Assembly (NCBI RefSeq): GCF_017591435.1
Contig: NC_059272.1
Location: 1,757,501 to 1,821,500 of the forward strand
Reading direction: 5' to 3'
DNA: 64,000 bases
Origin: Portunus trituberculatus
Taxonomy: Eukaryota > Arthropoda > Malacostraca > Decapoda > Portunidae
The translations under genes were made by a program, and so were the position numbers. The notes below the pieces were generated by a model. The model was not told where the DNA came from and did no database searches. It saw nothing but the letters and a program-made list of their open reading frames with translations. Shown here piece after piece: positions 1 to 13,337 of this stretch. Each line of letters opens with the position of its first letter. The stretch's first letter is position 1.

Positions 1-2608
1 ACAACTTCTGAATGAGACTTTTTTAATCGTTTTATCGATATTTTTCTCCTACGAGATATGTGTATAATGGTTACATATTCATAAATTAACCCATGTTTTA
101 TGAAATGAAAAATACAAAAAAATATTTGTAAATACTGTAAATATAATGTAAAAAATAATTTGCTCAGTTTACCACAAAATATTGTTTATTATTTTTTCTT
201 TCAGTATCTAAGCTTTTTAGTATTGCAGCAGGGTGTGATATTCTTCAAAACAAGGCTCAATGCATAGAGCTACATCACATTCATGACAGTAATACCAAAT
301 GTCGCTCCGTTTTTTTGGGGTCACGCTAAGGCGGTAGGGAGGGGTGGGGGGAGGGGGATGACTAATCCATGTCAGAATGACGGGAAACTGTGCTGATATA
401 TGCTAGACACTTCAAAGAATATAAATCTTGAAGCTGGAGGGAATTTCAAACGCATGGAAACCGAGAAAGGGGCGAACGTACTTGTATGTGATTGACCACA
501 GATAGTAAGCAAAGACTCCACGTACATGTACGTGGTTGACCTCTTAAGGGTTAAGGCCAGAGAACATTCAATCAAAATTTTCATATAATCTTTTAGATAT
601 TTCAATTCCCTTTCAAATAACACCAGGGTAATCAAAATCTGGCAATATATGGCAGAGAAACACACCTTGACAGTGCAATAATATGTCTGGCACTATTTTT
701 ACATGATTTGAGAAAATGCAAGTTGGTTACCAGTTCATCAAGGATCCACTGGAACTGAACTAAATAAACTCTTGAAAGTTTTTAATCTTTTCAGTAAAAC
801 ATTGTCTTGCTAGTGGAGACAAGTGATACTGAAGGCAGTGGCTACAACTGTAGAGCAGCAGAAGTAGTAGTTAGACAACAGAGGCAGAAATATAATCAGT
901 ATGAGGTGAGGTGAGGGGAAGGACAGACTGACTGACGTGCATGAGGCTGGCTACACGCAGCCTCGCCTTGTTCTCTCCTCTCACCTAATAAAATGTGCTT
1001 TTGCCAATACCTCACTTCTCTGGCTAGTGAATATTTTTTATAGCTGTCTCCAGCCTCCAGTGACCTTGAGTGAGCATCCGAGTGTGAGCAGCGGGTTATC
1101 TTATTGCACTATTGAGGCACATCTCTCCGTCATTTAGGGGCCAATTTTGGTCATTCTGGTGTCATTACAAAGGCAATTAAACCATCTAAAAAATAATGCA
1201 ATAATTTTGATTGAGTGTTTATTTTCTTCTCAAGCCTAAGAAAAAAATCCAAAGGAAAAAGATTTTTCTCAATAATGAAACCAAAAATCAAAATACATAT
1301 GGAAAATTTTCTCAGAAAACCACCAAAGTACCTTGAAATAAGTTTTCAAGAAAATCTAAGAAAAACTTGTCTAAGCAAAAATCTAAACCTAATTCTTTGT
1401 CTTTCTTAAAAGAAAAAAATTGCTTCAAATTTAATTTAACTTGTACATATAACTTCACTTAAAGGAACTCTAGAGCTCATAAAAGTTTGGTGCAGTTTGA
1501 TTCATAAATAACAAACAAATTAATTCAGTCAGTCCCCTTGAGGAGCATCAGCAGACTGAACTGTGCTTACCAATAGTTCATCTATTCCTCCAGCCCAGCT
1601 GTCAAGCTGGACACACCACCACTGTCATGCAAGTCTCTGAAACAAGGACTGTGGGCGTGGGGGACACTCCTCTGAAGATCCAAGGTGAAAGTTACTCCTA
1701 CTCTGTCAAGATTATCAATCTCACTCATGTTCAGATGTCTGGTCCTTACAATCTGCACACTTTGTTGACTCTAGAATGGCCTGTTTGCATACTGTCTGTA
1801 AATAAGTTCTTCCTCAATATTCCTCTTTCCAATACAATAAATGGAAACACCTGACAAGATTTAATGGTGTATAACATCCAGTTTAAATGAAAATGTTAAC
1901 ATTCTACTTGCTGCCACCACCATTGCCAGCATTGAGTGGCTGGTGTCTGGGCTGTGACATCACACCTGCAGTGAGACAAAGGCTGCACTTTCCTGCTCTC
2001 CCCTGTATTTGTATCAAAGGTATTTTTTCCTCTTACAATAATCATTATGTTATATATTTTCTAATATTATATTTTTACTTCATTTATGTAACCTGTAAGA
2101 CCTAAATTTAAAGTGGTACATATATTATTGAAAAGAAACAAATGATGGGGATACAAATTTGAGGCAGAGCAGAGGTGCAGCCTCAGTCTTGTTCAGGGGC
2201 GCATCATATCAGTAAACAGGCAGAGCAGCAGTGACCAGTGCAATGTCAGTCTCTTTACTGAAACTGTTTGTAATCTGCCATCAGATGATCTCTTAGGTGC
2301 CCTTTTGCTGCAGATCAATACTATTTGATATTTGCTTATTCTATAGGGGAGGAGAAAATTGAGGAATAAAAACTTAATCATGAGCAGAGAACAATTACAC
2401 ACACCCTGAACAATATAGTGGTAGCTGTACTCGGTCAAAATACTTGATTTGATAAGATATTCTAGCACCTATATTTAAATTAAGTTGAATCTGTATCCAT
2501 CAGGCCCATCGTCCATTCTCTAGAAAAATTCTTTTAACCAACAGTCCTTGCTCATTCCTCACCAGTTCACTCTTCCTTCCTTCCAATCACTCAAACAAGA
2601 AGACTTAC
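1..2608. other. Non-coding DNA downstream of the last visible UCHL5 exon
   Basis: No exon could be supported here. The remaining UCHL5 C-terminal exons (coiled coil and the conserved RRKHNYLP-type segment) were looked for on the minus strand and not found, so this is probably a long intron. A short stretch near 1,908-1,950 can be read as a Gly/Asn-rich exon in the right phase, but it has no recognisable similarity and was not called. The rest is AT-rich with no clear repeat family. Confidence 0.5.
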
Positions 2609-5600
2609 TTCCATCTCCTTCTGGAGCTGTGCAATCTTCTTTTCTATGACCATCTTGCGATCGCTCACAATGGCCATGAGGTTAAAGTGGATTTCACCCT
2701 CACTGTACCTGTAACCACAACATTATGTACTTCTCCCACACATGACTGTAATGCCAGACACAGAATAGCACATCAATAATGACTTGTTCCATAAAAAAAG
2801 CAACACCTGGATGTGCAATGCTGCAAAACTTTTAACTCAGTAACAGCTTATATAAAAATTCTGCTCTATTTCAAGCATAAAATCCAAAATAACTTTAACA
2901 TACTACATACTGAACTATCTTGTTTCTTAAGAACATAGGAAAATAAGGGAAGCTGCAAGAAACCACCAGGCCTACATGTGGCAGTCCCTCTATGAAACAC
3001 AGCTGCCTATTTCCACCTAGCATTCCATCCATAGATCTCTATCTGTCTAAGCTTCTCTTGAATCTCCCTATTGACCATACTAACAACCTGATTAATGATT
3101 CTTTAGAAATTAAATCATTATGCTCTTCTAATTAACTTCAGATGTACACGAAAGCATTCACCAACACTTACAACACAAGGTCTCTACACCATTACTAAAA
3201 GGAAACCCTCCAACACAACTACTCTTCCCTGAGTCACACAAAGCTTTCCAGCAACAGCAGTGCACAGTGAAGACAACAACACAACAAGACAACACTGGTG
3301 CAGCAAGTCTCTCAATCACACCAACACAAACGGCCTCATCAATACTTCTGAATCCTGCGCTGGATGACGGGCTGCACCACACTCAGCCAGTCAGTGTTAG
3401 GGGAGATGGGCCCCAGGTCAATGGGTCCGTCCTTCAGGCCGTCCAGCTCGTACAGGCGGCCCTCGATGGGAATGTACCCAACAAAGTGGAACACGTCCTC
3501 ATCCTCGGAGGGTTGTTGCTTGTCAAACTCAAATAAAGTTTGCCTGTGGAAGATTGTCACTTAATTACCATTACTGAATAAAAATCAGACAATAATGAAA
3601 CCCGTTTGGCTCTTTTCCATTATACTGTATTTAGAGTTTCCAGAGCATGGCCACAAATTTTTAAATACAAATAAGGAACAAAATTAAATCAAACATATTA
3701 CTAATTGGTAAGATAAGACATTTGAAGTGACTGGAATCTCTGGCTACAGAGGCTGGCTATAATGGTGTGCATGTTGAGGAATGAAAGGCCTTCATTTAGA
3801 TGAACCAGTTCATATTCAACACTGTTCTCTCCATTCTTAGAGTAAAGCATCCATTTAGTGTGACAAAAAACAAAGGAAACAGAAGAAAAAAATCCTAGCT
3901 CAGAGGATATACAAGTACACTAACAGGAGTAATCACATGAAACAAACAGTAAAATGTCCAACTCAACTAAGTTGAGCTTCACCACCTCACCTGGCAAAGG
4001 AGTTGTGAACGTTACGAATGGTGTCCGAGTTGGACAGAGCAAGTCCCTTCATATGGGCATCAAAGGTCTGTGTGAACTCCCTGAACTCACTGAGGGTGCT
4101 GCCCAGCTGGATGTCCTGGTGCTTTGTGTTCAGCAGCACTGACAGGATGGCCTGGGTGGCACATGCATTGTTTATCATCTGAAACAAATATATTTATCAC
4201 TGTAAAATTCCCGAAATCTTATACTACACATATACACTATATCCCGTAATGCTATTCTTTGAAATCAACATTGTACTAAACAAAAAGTATTTCAGATCCT
4301 CTTATTTCCTGAAAACACACAAACAACTAAACAGCTTTGTAACCCCTCGGGCAGACACCCTACCTGCTTGGCAAAAAATATTTTGTCAAGCCGGTTGTCC
4401 TGAACGACGGACCCTGATGGCTGCTCCTCCTGCTGCCATTTGAACAGGAAGATGAGGCCGTGGACAGGTCTGTGAAACAAAATACAACCTTCTCATTCCA
4501 CAAAGCCTCCAGACCAAGATACTCCACAATGTCTGTCACTCTTAATATTAATTATTATACAATGATAGAACTGGTTAACAATTGCAGAGAAGGTGGGTGG
4601 GGTGTGACTAGGACCAATTACCAGTTCTACCAGAGGATGATTTACTACTAGTCTTACGTAAATAGAGCATGGGGCATATGAAGATCATAACATTGATGTA
4701 TTTGTATAGCCATAAGGACCGTAATAACTAAATGGCTGTGAATACTGAAGCACATATCACTGACACACAAGACCAAGTGATCTTTGCTCCTCACACCATG
4801 TAGAAGAGACAATACTGGTGATCATACTTACTTCAGGGATGAAAAAGACTCTTCATCTAAGCTCCATATCTCTTCCACCTGCACACCCTTCACACCTGAA
4901 ACACAAAGAAAAGCTACATAACACTACCGTCACACAGTACTTCTAAACATTTTCATTGCCACCAGCCCTCACCACCACGTTTTCAGGCACCAAACCTGCA
5001 GCCTGGTGTGTGCATAAATCCACTTGTAAGTCTTAAAAGCTGTCCCTGATACCAGTCACGTCAGATAATTGGCCCCTATGAACATCAATAAATCTAGCAA
5101 AAAATTAACTCTGTTGATGCCGGACACAGACACAAGCCACGGGTGGTCTGGCCGTGAGTGCCTTGTGAGCCAGTCTTTGGAAAATGTCACCTTGTCCTGG
5201 TTGCAGTGTTCATTATTTATGGTGTATTCATCAACTTTTGAGAATTCTGAGATGAGCAGTGTTCTTCCTAATGCTGTAATGTGCCATAAGTGTCACAAAC
5301 CATGCCAGTTCAGGAAGAACGGCAGAACATTTGGAGGTGTACAAGGAGTTATATCACCAAAACTAAAAAGTACAGGTTCTTTAATCGTAGTACGAGTAAC
5401 ACAAATGGAACATTTCTCCAAAATATGTGTATACCTGCTTGCTAAGTGGCCCTTTTTCTCAGCCACTGCTTGAGTTGGCACTGGAACCACAAACCAACGT
5501 TGAAGTGCTTAGAAACACCATCACGGACATTTGTTGACCAGTGCTCTTTCTGTAGCAAGGTGCGGTACTTTTGGTTTACTTAACAAGAGACTATTGGTAG

Positions 5601-8600
5601 CAGAGACCGACGAGATGGTCATCATGTGCCGAAAGTACGAGAGAGGCCAGGTAGTCAGACAAGTTTGACTGTTGGGGTGGACAGAGCACCTCACCAAGAA
5701 AAGATTTGTTGTGCTGTTGGGCCAAGTGGGTGAGGCTGAGTGGTGGGACACAGACACACCTCACACAACAATACATTCGCCATGGGTCCATTAAAGTTAG
5801 TGATAGCTGGAGGTTGGGGGGGGGCTGGCTTACAACAACACTGAAAAGCTGGACCACACACACTACAAAACTAAGCACTCTGAAAACTTTGTAGGCACAA
5901 TGGACTCTGAAATTCATACATAGAACATTATACGTCTGTGGAGAGATGTAAGAGTGGGTGGGGTGGCCGGGTGTAAGGAGCCAGTTCCTGCATCAATATC
6001 TGGTCCGGTATGAAGACAACACACTGCTACGCCACTCCTCAGTCTAGACTGCCAAACTCTGTCCACCATCCCCCACCAGGCAGTCCACACCAACAGCTGG
6101 CCTCTCTCGCTGACGTCTCCAGTGACAAGGAAGAACCACATCACCAATGAGGTAGTTACTTCATATGCATTTCTTAGCCATGGCAGTTAGCTTAGGTTAG
6201 ATTCGTTATATTAATAATTAGGTTAGGTTAAACAGCAAATCCATTTCTTGGTAGTTTTTGGTCTGTTTTATACTGATAAGTTTTATCATAAAATTGTGTT
6301 TTTGGAGGGGAGGAGAGGGAATAAAGAATACTGATTTGTGATGTAAATGAAATGCAGATTTATTCTAAACTGTTCAAAATCCACCAGAAAAAAAAAGCAT
6401 TGTGAAAGTATAAATTAAACAAAAAGACTGCCCTGCCTAACTTCCTGCCAGCCACATACAGGCAATTACACTGACCACCACCACCACCACTGTACTCTTA
6501 ACTGGATGGGTACCCATCCTCACACATCAGATGTGATAGGAGGAGGATAGCAACGGGAAGCCACACTCTGCTGATGCACGAGCCCATACACATTTGCATA
6601 GACAATAAAAGCTAACAAGAACTGGCTGCAAAGTGCATCATATGCAGTAACATGTAACTGTCTGGAGGAACCACAAAAACTGTTACTCAGGCAGAGTGAA
6701 AGAGCAAGTCTCCAAGATGAAGGGTAAGACCATGTTTAAATGTTTCAATACTTTCACACTGAACAAGCAGGGCAGGCAATGCATTTAGTTCAACTTATCT
6801 CACACTGAAGAACTTGTTCTGAATCTCCACCCGAGTTCCAGAATGAGCAATTTTGAAATGATGATTCCTTGTGCTACTCCACAAGGGACAAGGAAAGAGA
6901 TCATCTCCAGAAATTGACAAATGACCAGGAAAAATTTGCCAATATTTAATAATATTGTGCCTGAGTAATCTCCCCTCGAATTAATCCAAGTTCAGAGTTT
7001 TTTCGGTGCTGGGAGTAGTCCAAGCCCTCCATCCCACGAATTGTCTTGTCTATCTTTAAACTGCCTCCAACTGTCAGACATTCCGCACATAACCCAAATT
7101 CCAAAGGGAGGATGTATATTCCAACAAAGGACGTACATGAGCAGTAAAAATGGGAATCATTAAAGAAGCATCCTGATTTACAGCAGACCTTATAATACTG
7201 GTTGCCTCCCTGCCGGCCTTGTGGACTATATTGGATACATGTTAGTGGTATTTAAGTTTATCATCAACACACACCTAAGTCTGTAGATAGTATCCAGTCA
7301 TTTCATCCACATGCCATTTTGCCAGAGATACCTACTTCTTATGTTCAATGCTGGTCTCACAAAGCCACAACAGTCCCGTTGCAAACTGTAATAAAGTACA
7401 TTCCAAGAACAAGGATCCACAGCTGCACGTGGCCACCTTCTAGTTGGAGTATATTTAATCAGTCGGTGTATACAAATAATCAGGGGTGTGGAGTTGGAGT
7501 CGGAGTCGAGGAGTCGGCTACTTTTGGCTGGAGTCGGTATAAATATGAGCGACTCCGACTCCTTTACGTGATAAATTTTCGAGTAAAGATTCCACTTCAT
7601 TGATAGGAGATTCCTACAAATTTGGAGAAATTGACTTTGTGGAGGATGTGTCCAATCAAGCACTACATATAAAGATAATTTTGATTAATTTTATGATAAT
7701 TATATAATCGTCAAGTACACTTTTATGGATTGACTAAAAAATATGTAAGTATTGACTCTCTTAACTTTCATCTTTTTTGGGTGTGGCAACTAGCGGGCTT
7801 TTTGCTTAATCTTTTCCCTTGGCCACCATCCCTCATGGAAAAAAAAAAAAAAAAAAAAAAAACACTGGAGTCGGAGTCGCAACCTTCAAATTTCCTGGAG
7901 TCGGAGTCGGAACATTTAAATTTACTGGAGTTGGAGTTGCAACATTTAAATTTACTGGAGTCGGACTTTTGAAAATCCGACTCCACACCCCTGCAAATAA
8001 TAACATTGAATGTGCTGCTGGCAGATCAAACCTACAGTTTTACCTCCTAGAAAGCCTTTTCCACAAAGAGGCTAAATTGACATCGCTATAAATATAAGGC
8101 TGCAATACCCTTCCACTCGGCTTTTCAGTATCCATGCCTTTGCCCAGTGTGATAACATGAAACAAGCACTGCTGCTTTTTGTCTTGATGTCTGGGAAAAG
8201 ATGGAAAGATTATAAAAAGGTATTCTCAAAAACTGAAGAACTTTTAGGTAAGGAACTGAGTGAGCAAGAGATTACAATTGATTTTAAGGAGAGTGTCTGG
8301 CGTGTAATCCCTGACGTCCCGTCCCGCCTAACATTTATACTCAAGGATGTAGTTTTCATTGGGGACAACCAGTATGGAGGAAAATTCAAGAGGTAGGTCT
8401 TCAAGTATCTTATACAAATGATATTGGGATACACAGACACCTGAGAGAAGTTCTTTCACTATGACATGTACCAGCAGAACATATAGAAGAACTGTTTCTA
8501 AGGTTATACAGAAAAGCTGGTGGCTGTCAATTACTTTTAGAACTGACTACATTAGAAACATGGATTTATTCCAATATCTGGCCTCCCAAGTCATGGTGTG

Positions 8601-11058
8601 TGTTCAGGAGAAGCATCTGCACCAACAATGTTGTGAAAGGTTGGCATCACCGCATAAATCTCAAGGCGCGCAAAGGCCAACTTAACTTTTATCTCCTCAT
8701 AAAGCTGCTTCACGACGAGGCCAAACTTGTCACCATCCAAGTGTATTACCTCTCAGATGGTAAAGTATTACGAATGCCGGCTGATTCAGATCAGATTCGG
8801 ACCATGTATTTAGGCTGATTCGGATAATTAGTAAGGCTGATTCGGACCATTTGCTAGGCTGTTTTGAATGATTTGAACACAAACACAAAGTTACCTTTGA
8901 CATAAAGAGGCCCATAACCTGTTAGTTCCTTACCTCACACCATGCAAGGATGACTGACAGGGTGAAGTGTTTGGCTTGTGACCGAGTAGTGGCTGTCCAC
9001 CACCAGGCCAAAGATTGCGATTCTTGGGGTGGCTGGCAACATCAAGGATGTGGACACACTGGTAATTATACTACAAGGATTTTTTTTCCTGATTTTCTGA
9101 TCCCACTCCTGGACTTTAAATTTTCTTAGCATTTTTATGTGTTTATAATAGCATTGAAAGAACATAAACATGTTTCTTTACGAGTTGGTTTGAGTTACGT
9201 TTGGTTAATTTGGGTGATTCATAATAACCGCTGTTAGACCACAGAGTTATAGATACATATAACTCTGTGCGTTAGACACATAAGTATTCACAAACCTTCA
9301 CAGCCGAGTGGCTTGCGTGTGTAGTCGCCTTGTAATCAGAAGTTTAGTGGTTAAGTCCACACGTACAGTGGTGCATATTTTTATAAATTTCCCCCATTTT
9401 TGATGTTTAATTCCGACTCTCTTCACACAGGGCTTTCTAAATATAAATATAGTAAATTGCAAAAAGGCCTGATAACACACAGAGTTTACGTGTGAACGAT
9501 GCAAGTTCCTGTCTGACTCTTCATATAGCCTGCCCATTCCAATTATGGAGAGTACGTCAGAGGACGTTAACCCTATGGCTTCACATGCTAACACTGGTAA
9601 CTTTTGCTTTAATTTTACATTAAATATACGCTCAGTAACAGGTGTTTATATAAGGTCCAAATTAACCAACCATGAAGGGCCGAATCAGTCTTAATACAGG
9701 TCCGAAAGAGCCAGAAAAAGTTCCAAATCAGCCTGGTCCGAATCAGCCACGGTCCAAATAAGCCATACCCCAAGTATTACACAAACAAAGAGCAAAATAT
9801 ATCAAACAACATGGACAATTAGCAAGCCTCTGGGAGGAGTACAATGTCGGTGACAGATCAGCAAAAAAATTTCTATTACAAGCTGTATCACATTACATCT
9901 GTGTGTATGTTTGACAGTGATTCTTTTGTTTTTTGGTTTTATTTATTTTTATTCAATGTAAGCTATGAATATTTTAAGCTTTAAAATCATTGTTTCACAT
10001 TATTTTTTCTCATATAAAGTTATAAATATACATTTGGTAACTTGTTTTAATGTTTCATATTTTTTAACTTGTTACATGAAATAATAAATATACATTTTGT
10101 TCTTGTTGATCATGTTTTCTTTCAGTAAACAGAAAAAGAATAATGATAATAACTACTGGTACACAAAGTGGTCCACGGTGGTACACACAATGGTCTAAGG
10201 TGGCAATGGGTCGAGTTGCCCTGCAAGCAATAACAAACGACCAAAAAAGCATTATTCCAAGTAAATCTTTAGGCAACACACCTGGGCGGATTTAGTGACA
10301 GTCCCCAAGACTCGGATACCCAGGGAAGAGTATCTACATCCCATTGGCAATTTGTCACTGCATCATCAGAACAGCCCCAGTACTAATGTGTAACTTTAGG
10401 TCAGCAGCAGTGCTGCAAATATCTTAGCAGAAGAAACTATGTTGGGATTAACATAATGGAATAGCGGCTGTCCTGATGTGAAGGTGTAATTCATAACACG
10501 CTGGTGGGGGAAATTAACATTACAAATTACAGCCAGTCAACCTGACAGACAGATAGACAGCCAGCAAGCCAACCATTAAGACAGTCAACCAGCCTGTCAG
10601 ATAGCCAGCTAGCCAGCCAACCAGCCATTAAGACAGTCCACCAACCAGCCAGTCAGATAGCCAGCCAACCAACCTGACAGACACAGTCAACCAACAGGCC
10701 ATTAAGACAGACAGCCAGCCAACCTTCGGCCTGTTCCCGTCCTTGCCCCCAAAGACTACCTCCATCACAGCTGCACCTCCCCCACCCCCCACACACTGGC
10801 ACGAGGGCAACCACCAGTGCACCAATAACATGCCAGCGCCACGAGACACCGGTGGGGGGAATTTAAATCGCCCTCATAACAACCCCCATCAGTCACACGC
10901 CTTCCCAACACACACGCATTGACTCCTACTTCCCCCAGCGCCCCCCACCCATCCACGCCTCACACACTCACTCACTCACCAAATTTCTGTATGAGGTCAG
11001 TGAACACGCCCGGGTCACTCTCGATGAGGCACCAGTTCCCCGCGTCCGACACCACCAT
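2609..11058 (-). CDS. UCHL5: Ubiquitin C-terminal hydrolase L5 (UCH37), partial, six exons
   Basis: Cysteine deubiquitinase that trims ubiquitin chains at the 26S proteasome (bound through ADRM1/RPN13) and is also an INO80 subunit in animals. Coding exons on the minus strand: 11058-10980, 4895-4832, 4469-4364, 4178-3991, 3543-3346, 2708-2609. Phases match, all junctions are GT-AG, and together they give 245 codons. Peptidase C12 signatures are clear: the oxyanion Gln at residue 83 (FFAKQ), catalytic Cys89 in NNACATQ, His165 in DVFHFVGY and Asp180 in GRLYELDG. Human numbering is one lower for Cys, His and Asp. The start Met heads [19 protein letters not shown], aligned with the family N-terminus. 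The C-terminal regulatory domain is missing from the visible sequence, probably lying left of the window. Intron 1 is about 6.1 kb and hosts several transposons. Identification is secure; completeness of the 3' end is unknown. Confidence 0.95.
7481..7993. mobile_element. Non-autonomous hAT-type element (513 bp) with 8-bp target duplication
   Basis: The termini are inverted: CAGGGGTGTGGAGT at the left and ACTCCACACCCCTG at the right. Both ends are flanked by the same 8-mer CAAATAAT (7473-7480 and 7994-8001), the duplication length of hAT elements. Subterminal GGAGTCGGAGTCG motifs recur several times, in a run with roughly 33-bp spacing near the right end. An A-tract lies at 7839-7862. No transposase is encoded. 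It sits in UCHL5 intron 1. Confidence 0.85.
7994..8771 (+). pseudogene. Decayed MULE (Mutator-like) transposase fragments
   Basis: Reading-frame fragments on the plus strand resemble the MULE transposase domain found with FLYWCH zinc fingers. At 8157-8310 the segment [15 protein letters not shown], followed by [16 protein letters not shown], matches the family core. Near 8560-8750, in another frame, [24 protein letters not shown] and [19 protein letters not shown] match its C-terminal part. A second diverged copy of the last motif ([17 protein letters not shown]) lies at 8030-8090, so pieces of two copies may be present. Stops and frame changes show it is dead. It is squeezed between two TIR elements inside UCHL5 intron 1. 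Family assignment is from remembered motif pattern. Confidence 0.65.
8772..9772. mobile_element. TIR element (1,001 bp) with subterminal GGCTGATTCGGACC repeats
   Basis: Both ends are bordered by AGTATTAC (8764-8771 and 9773-9780), an 8-bp direct repeat as made by hAT transposition. The left end carries repeated GGCTGATTCGG motifs (8778-8860). The right end carries the inverse, CCGAATCAGCC and its variants (9680-9765). The outermost 20 bases are an imperfect inverted repeat. No transposase was recognised inside. Superfamily assignment rests only on duplication length. Confidence 0.65.
10510..10725. repeat. Degenerate minisatellite with CCATTAAGACAG units
   Basis: The phrase CCATTAAGACAG recurs near 10574, 10625 and 10692. 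It is separated by runs of CAGCCAACCAGCC and GACAGATAGCC, giving an irregular period of about 50-70 bp. It lies in UCHL5 intron 1, roughly 250 bp downstream of exon 1. Confidence 0.6.
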
Positions 11059-11159
11059 GATGACGGGCTGCTGTGTGGTGAGTGGCTGGCTGTGACTGGT
11101 GAGTGTTACCGCCACACTCACCAATCTCACCACAGGGACGGTCACCTCGCCACGCTAAC

Positions 11160-12288
11160 ACCTATTTTATTTATTTCGAGCTACAGACTTCATTATGCTT
11201 GTTATTTTGTATGTGTATATTTTTAAGGTATGGATTATTATCTTATGCTGGCTTATCCTTGAGTTGTTGAGGAAAAGTAGGTATGTTCACCATTCCATGC
11301 CAATCACCATTTTGTTTATCATTTGCTATAAACTCTATATTGCTTGTGATTTTCAGTGTGTAAAATTTGTAGTACATGAATTGTTTCCTTGAATTGGTTT
11401 GTAACTGGGCCATGGTCAGAAACATATTTATTGCTTCATGAAACACATTTATCGTTTGTTCTCATACTAAATCATGCTTACATAAGTCAGTATTAGTTTG
11501 AGTTGTGTACAAAAACTAGATAAACACTGTATACACACTCTTAAAATTATCACATGAGGACAACTCAAAATGCCTGTCATATTTACAGTGAAGTCAATGA
11601 GCTTCGAAAAAGAGCCTCATTATGGACGATCTTTACTCAGGAACTTTGCAGCTTCCTTAATCATCCTCATGACTGACCATCATGATTATCACCAATCAAT
11701 ACACTGTTCAACAAAGACCACCTCACTCCTCTATGGCTACGAAATTGTGGCATTCTCCTAAACATCTAGAGTAGTGATCCCTTTGCAACACGTAACAGTA
11801 AATTCAAATTCTTGTTGCGTATACTGTCCAGAATTATTTTTGTGATACTTTAACCTTAAGTCTTTGCCCAGGGGGTGGGTGGCAAGGCCCATCCTCCTCC
11901 TTTGTTGTAATTATTTATTAATTCAACAATAAATGTATCAATCAATCAATCAAGTTTCAAGCTTCCCTTCATACGCTGCTATCACTGATGGGTTCATTCC
12001 GTCAACTTCAACTGCACAGTGTCTATAGCTTGTACACAGACATCCCTGGCCAGGAGGCACAAATACTGCTCTGTTCCATTTATTATCTTTTTTTTTTCGG
12101 TAATTGTAGGGATAACTTGTCATCTAACCAGTAGTGAAATGAAGAATGATTGATCTAAAACACACACAAGATTATAAATGTATACATGGGCAGGGATCCA
12201 CTAACCTTAACAACGAGCAGAGGAGCTTCCGGCCGTGAAATGGTGATCGGTTTAATAATAACTATTGTACCGTATTGTAGCTACTTAC
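11160..12288. other. Intergenic DNA upstream of UCHL5
   Basis: No exon is supported. It contains AT-rich sequence and a segment ending in (ATCA)n at 11,937-11,953 that looks like the 3' tail of a non-LTR retroelement, without a readable ORF. The UCHL5 promoter should lie at its left edge, just above 11,058, but no TATA box is evident. Confidence 0.5.
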
Positions 12289-12289
12289 T

Positions 12290-12916
12290 ATACATTTCAG
12301 CGGTGGACAAACGGTGTTTTTTGCAGATATCTCCTAAACGAATCGTTGGATGAGTATGATATTTCAACACTACCTTGAACATACGTTCGTGATTTATGGT
12401 TAACATACCACAGTGCTATATGTGTTATGTGAGGAGTTTACTCGTGAAAAATAATTGTACCATACTCGTTAATAATCATATCTATACATACACACTTACA
12501 GGACATTATAATGTATAAATACAGTGGTGGGAGAAGTAGGGAGGGACACAGGAGTGAGGGAGGCGAGGAGCTAGGGAGAGGAGAGGAGGGATAAAGAGGG
12601 GGAGAACTTCCGAGACGGGGGAGGAGACCAAGATGTATTAGACTAATACATCTTGGGGCAGACGTAGTAGTGGTTAGGAATGGTTTGGGTGGGTGTTGGG
12701 GGGGCCACACTTTCATTCGAATGCGTCAACATAACTCGTCGGCTTTGTGTTATTTTTCACGAGTAAACTCCTCACATAACACATATAGCACTGTGGTATG
12801 TTAACCATAAATTACGAACTGACGTTCAAGGTAGTGTGTTGAAATATCATACTCATCCAACGATTCGTTTAGGAGATATCTGCAAAAAACACCGTTTGTC
12901 CACCGCTGAAATGTAT
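12290..12916. mobile_element. Fold-back element: about 165-bp inverted arms, 295-bp spacer
   Basis: The left arm, 12290-12454, is almost perfectly complementary to the right arm, 12750-12916. Shared marks are the outer end ATACATTTCAGCGGTGG and the inner end GTTTACTCGTGAAAAATAA. The spacer is purine-rich in its first half (GGGAGAGGAGAGGAGG type). No ORF with a known transposase is inside. The flanks do not show an unambiguous target duplication, so it could be a MITE or fold-back transposon, or an inverted duplication. Confidence 0.8.
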
Positions 12917-13337
12917 GGTAGTCAGCTACTAATCTTGGATACCTCAGGCCTCAACCACTACGTTGTTAATATGCACAAATACCATAAACTTGGATATTTT
13001 CATATTCCTTGAAGTTTGAAGGAAACTATGGTGGGAGCCTACACCTCATTATGGCGTGAAGTCCTCAGCAAGACATCAAGTACCGCTGCCACACACGCCA
13101 TGGCTGGCCCGGCCCACTTCACCAGCGGGCACGCTGAAATAGTGAAGTGTATTACGGTATTACCTTTGTCTACGGGTGTTTGTGGCAGAGTGAGCCGTGG
13201 CCGTGCTGACCTCCACTGCAAACCCCCTTGATACCTTTTCCCACCACCACCAGTCCGTAAGTCCACCACCACCTGTCATCGGACTCGTCTCGGAGACAAA
13301 CACTTGCCGTGCAACTGTCGTCAGGTAGTCCTTGGTT

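Noticed and set aside
1890..1960. Possible UCHL5 exon 7 (Gly/Asn-rich, phase-compatible)
   Set aside because: No similarity to the conserved C-terminal domain and weak splice sites.
5560..5690. Short plus-strand frame ([19 protein letters not shown]) as a transposase fragment
   Set aside because: Too short and not recognisable; no flanking element structure.
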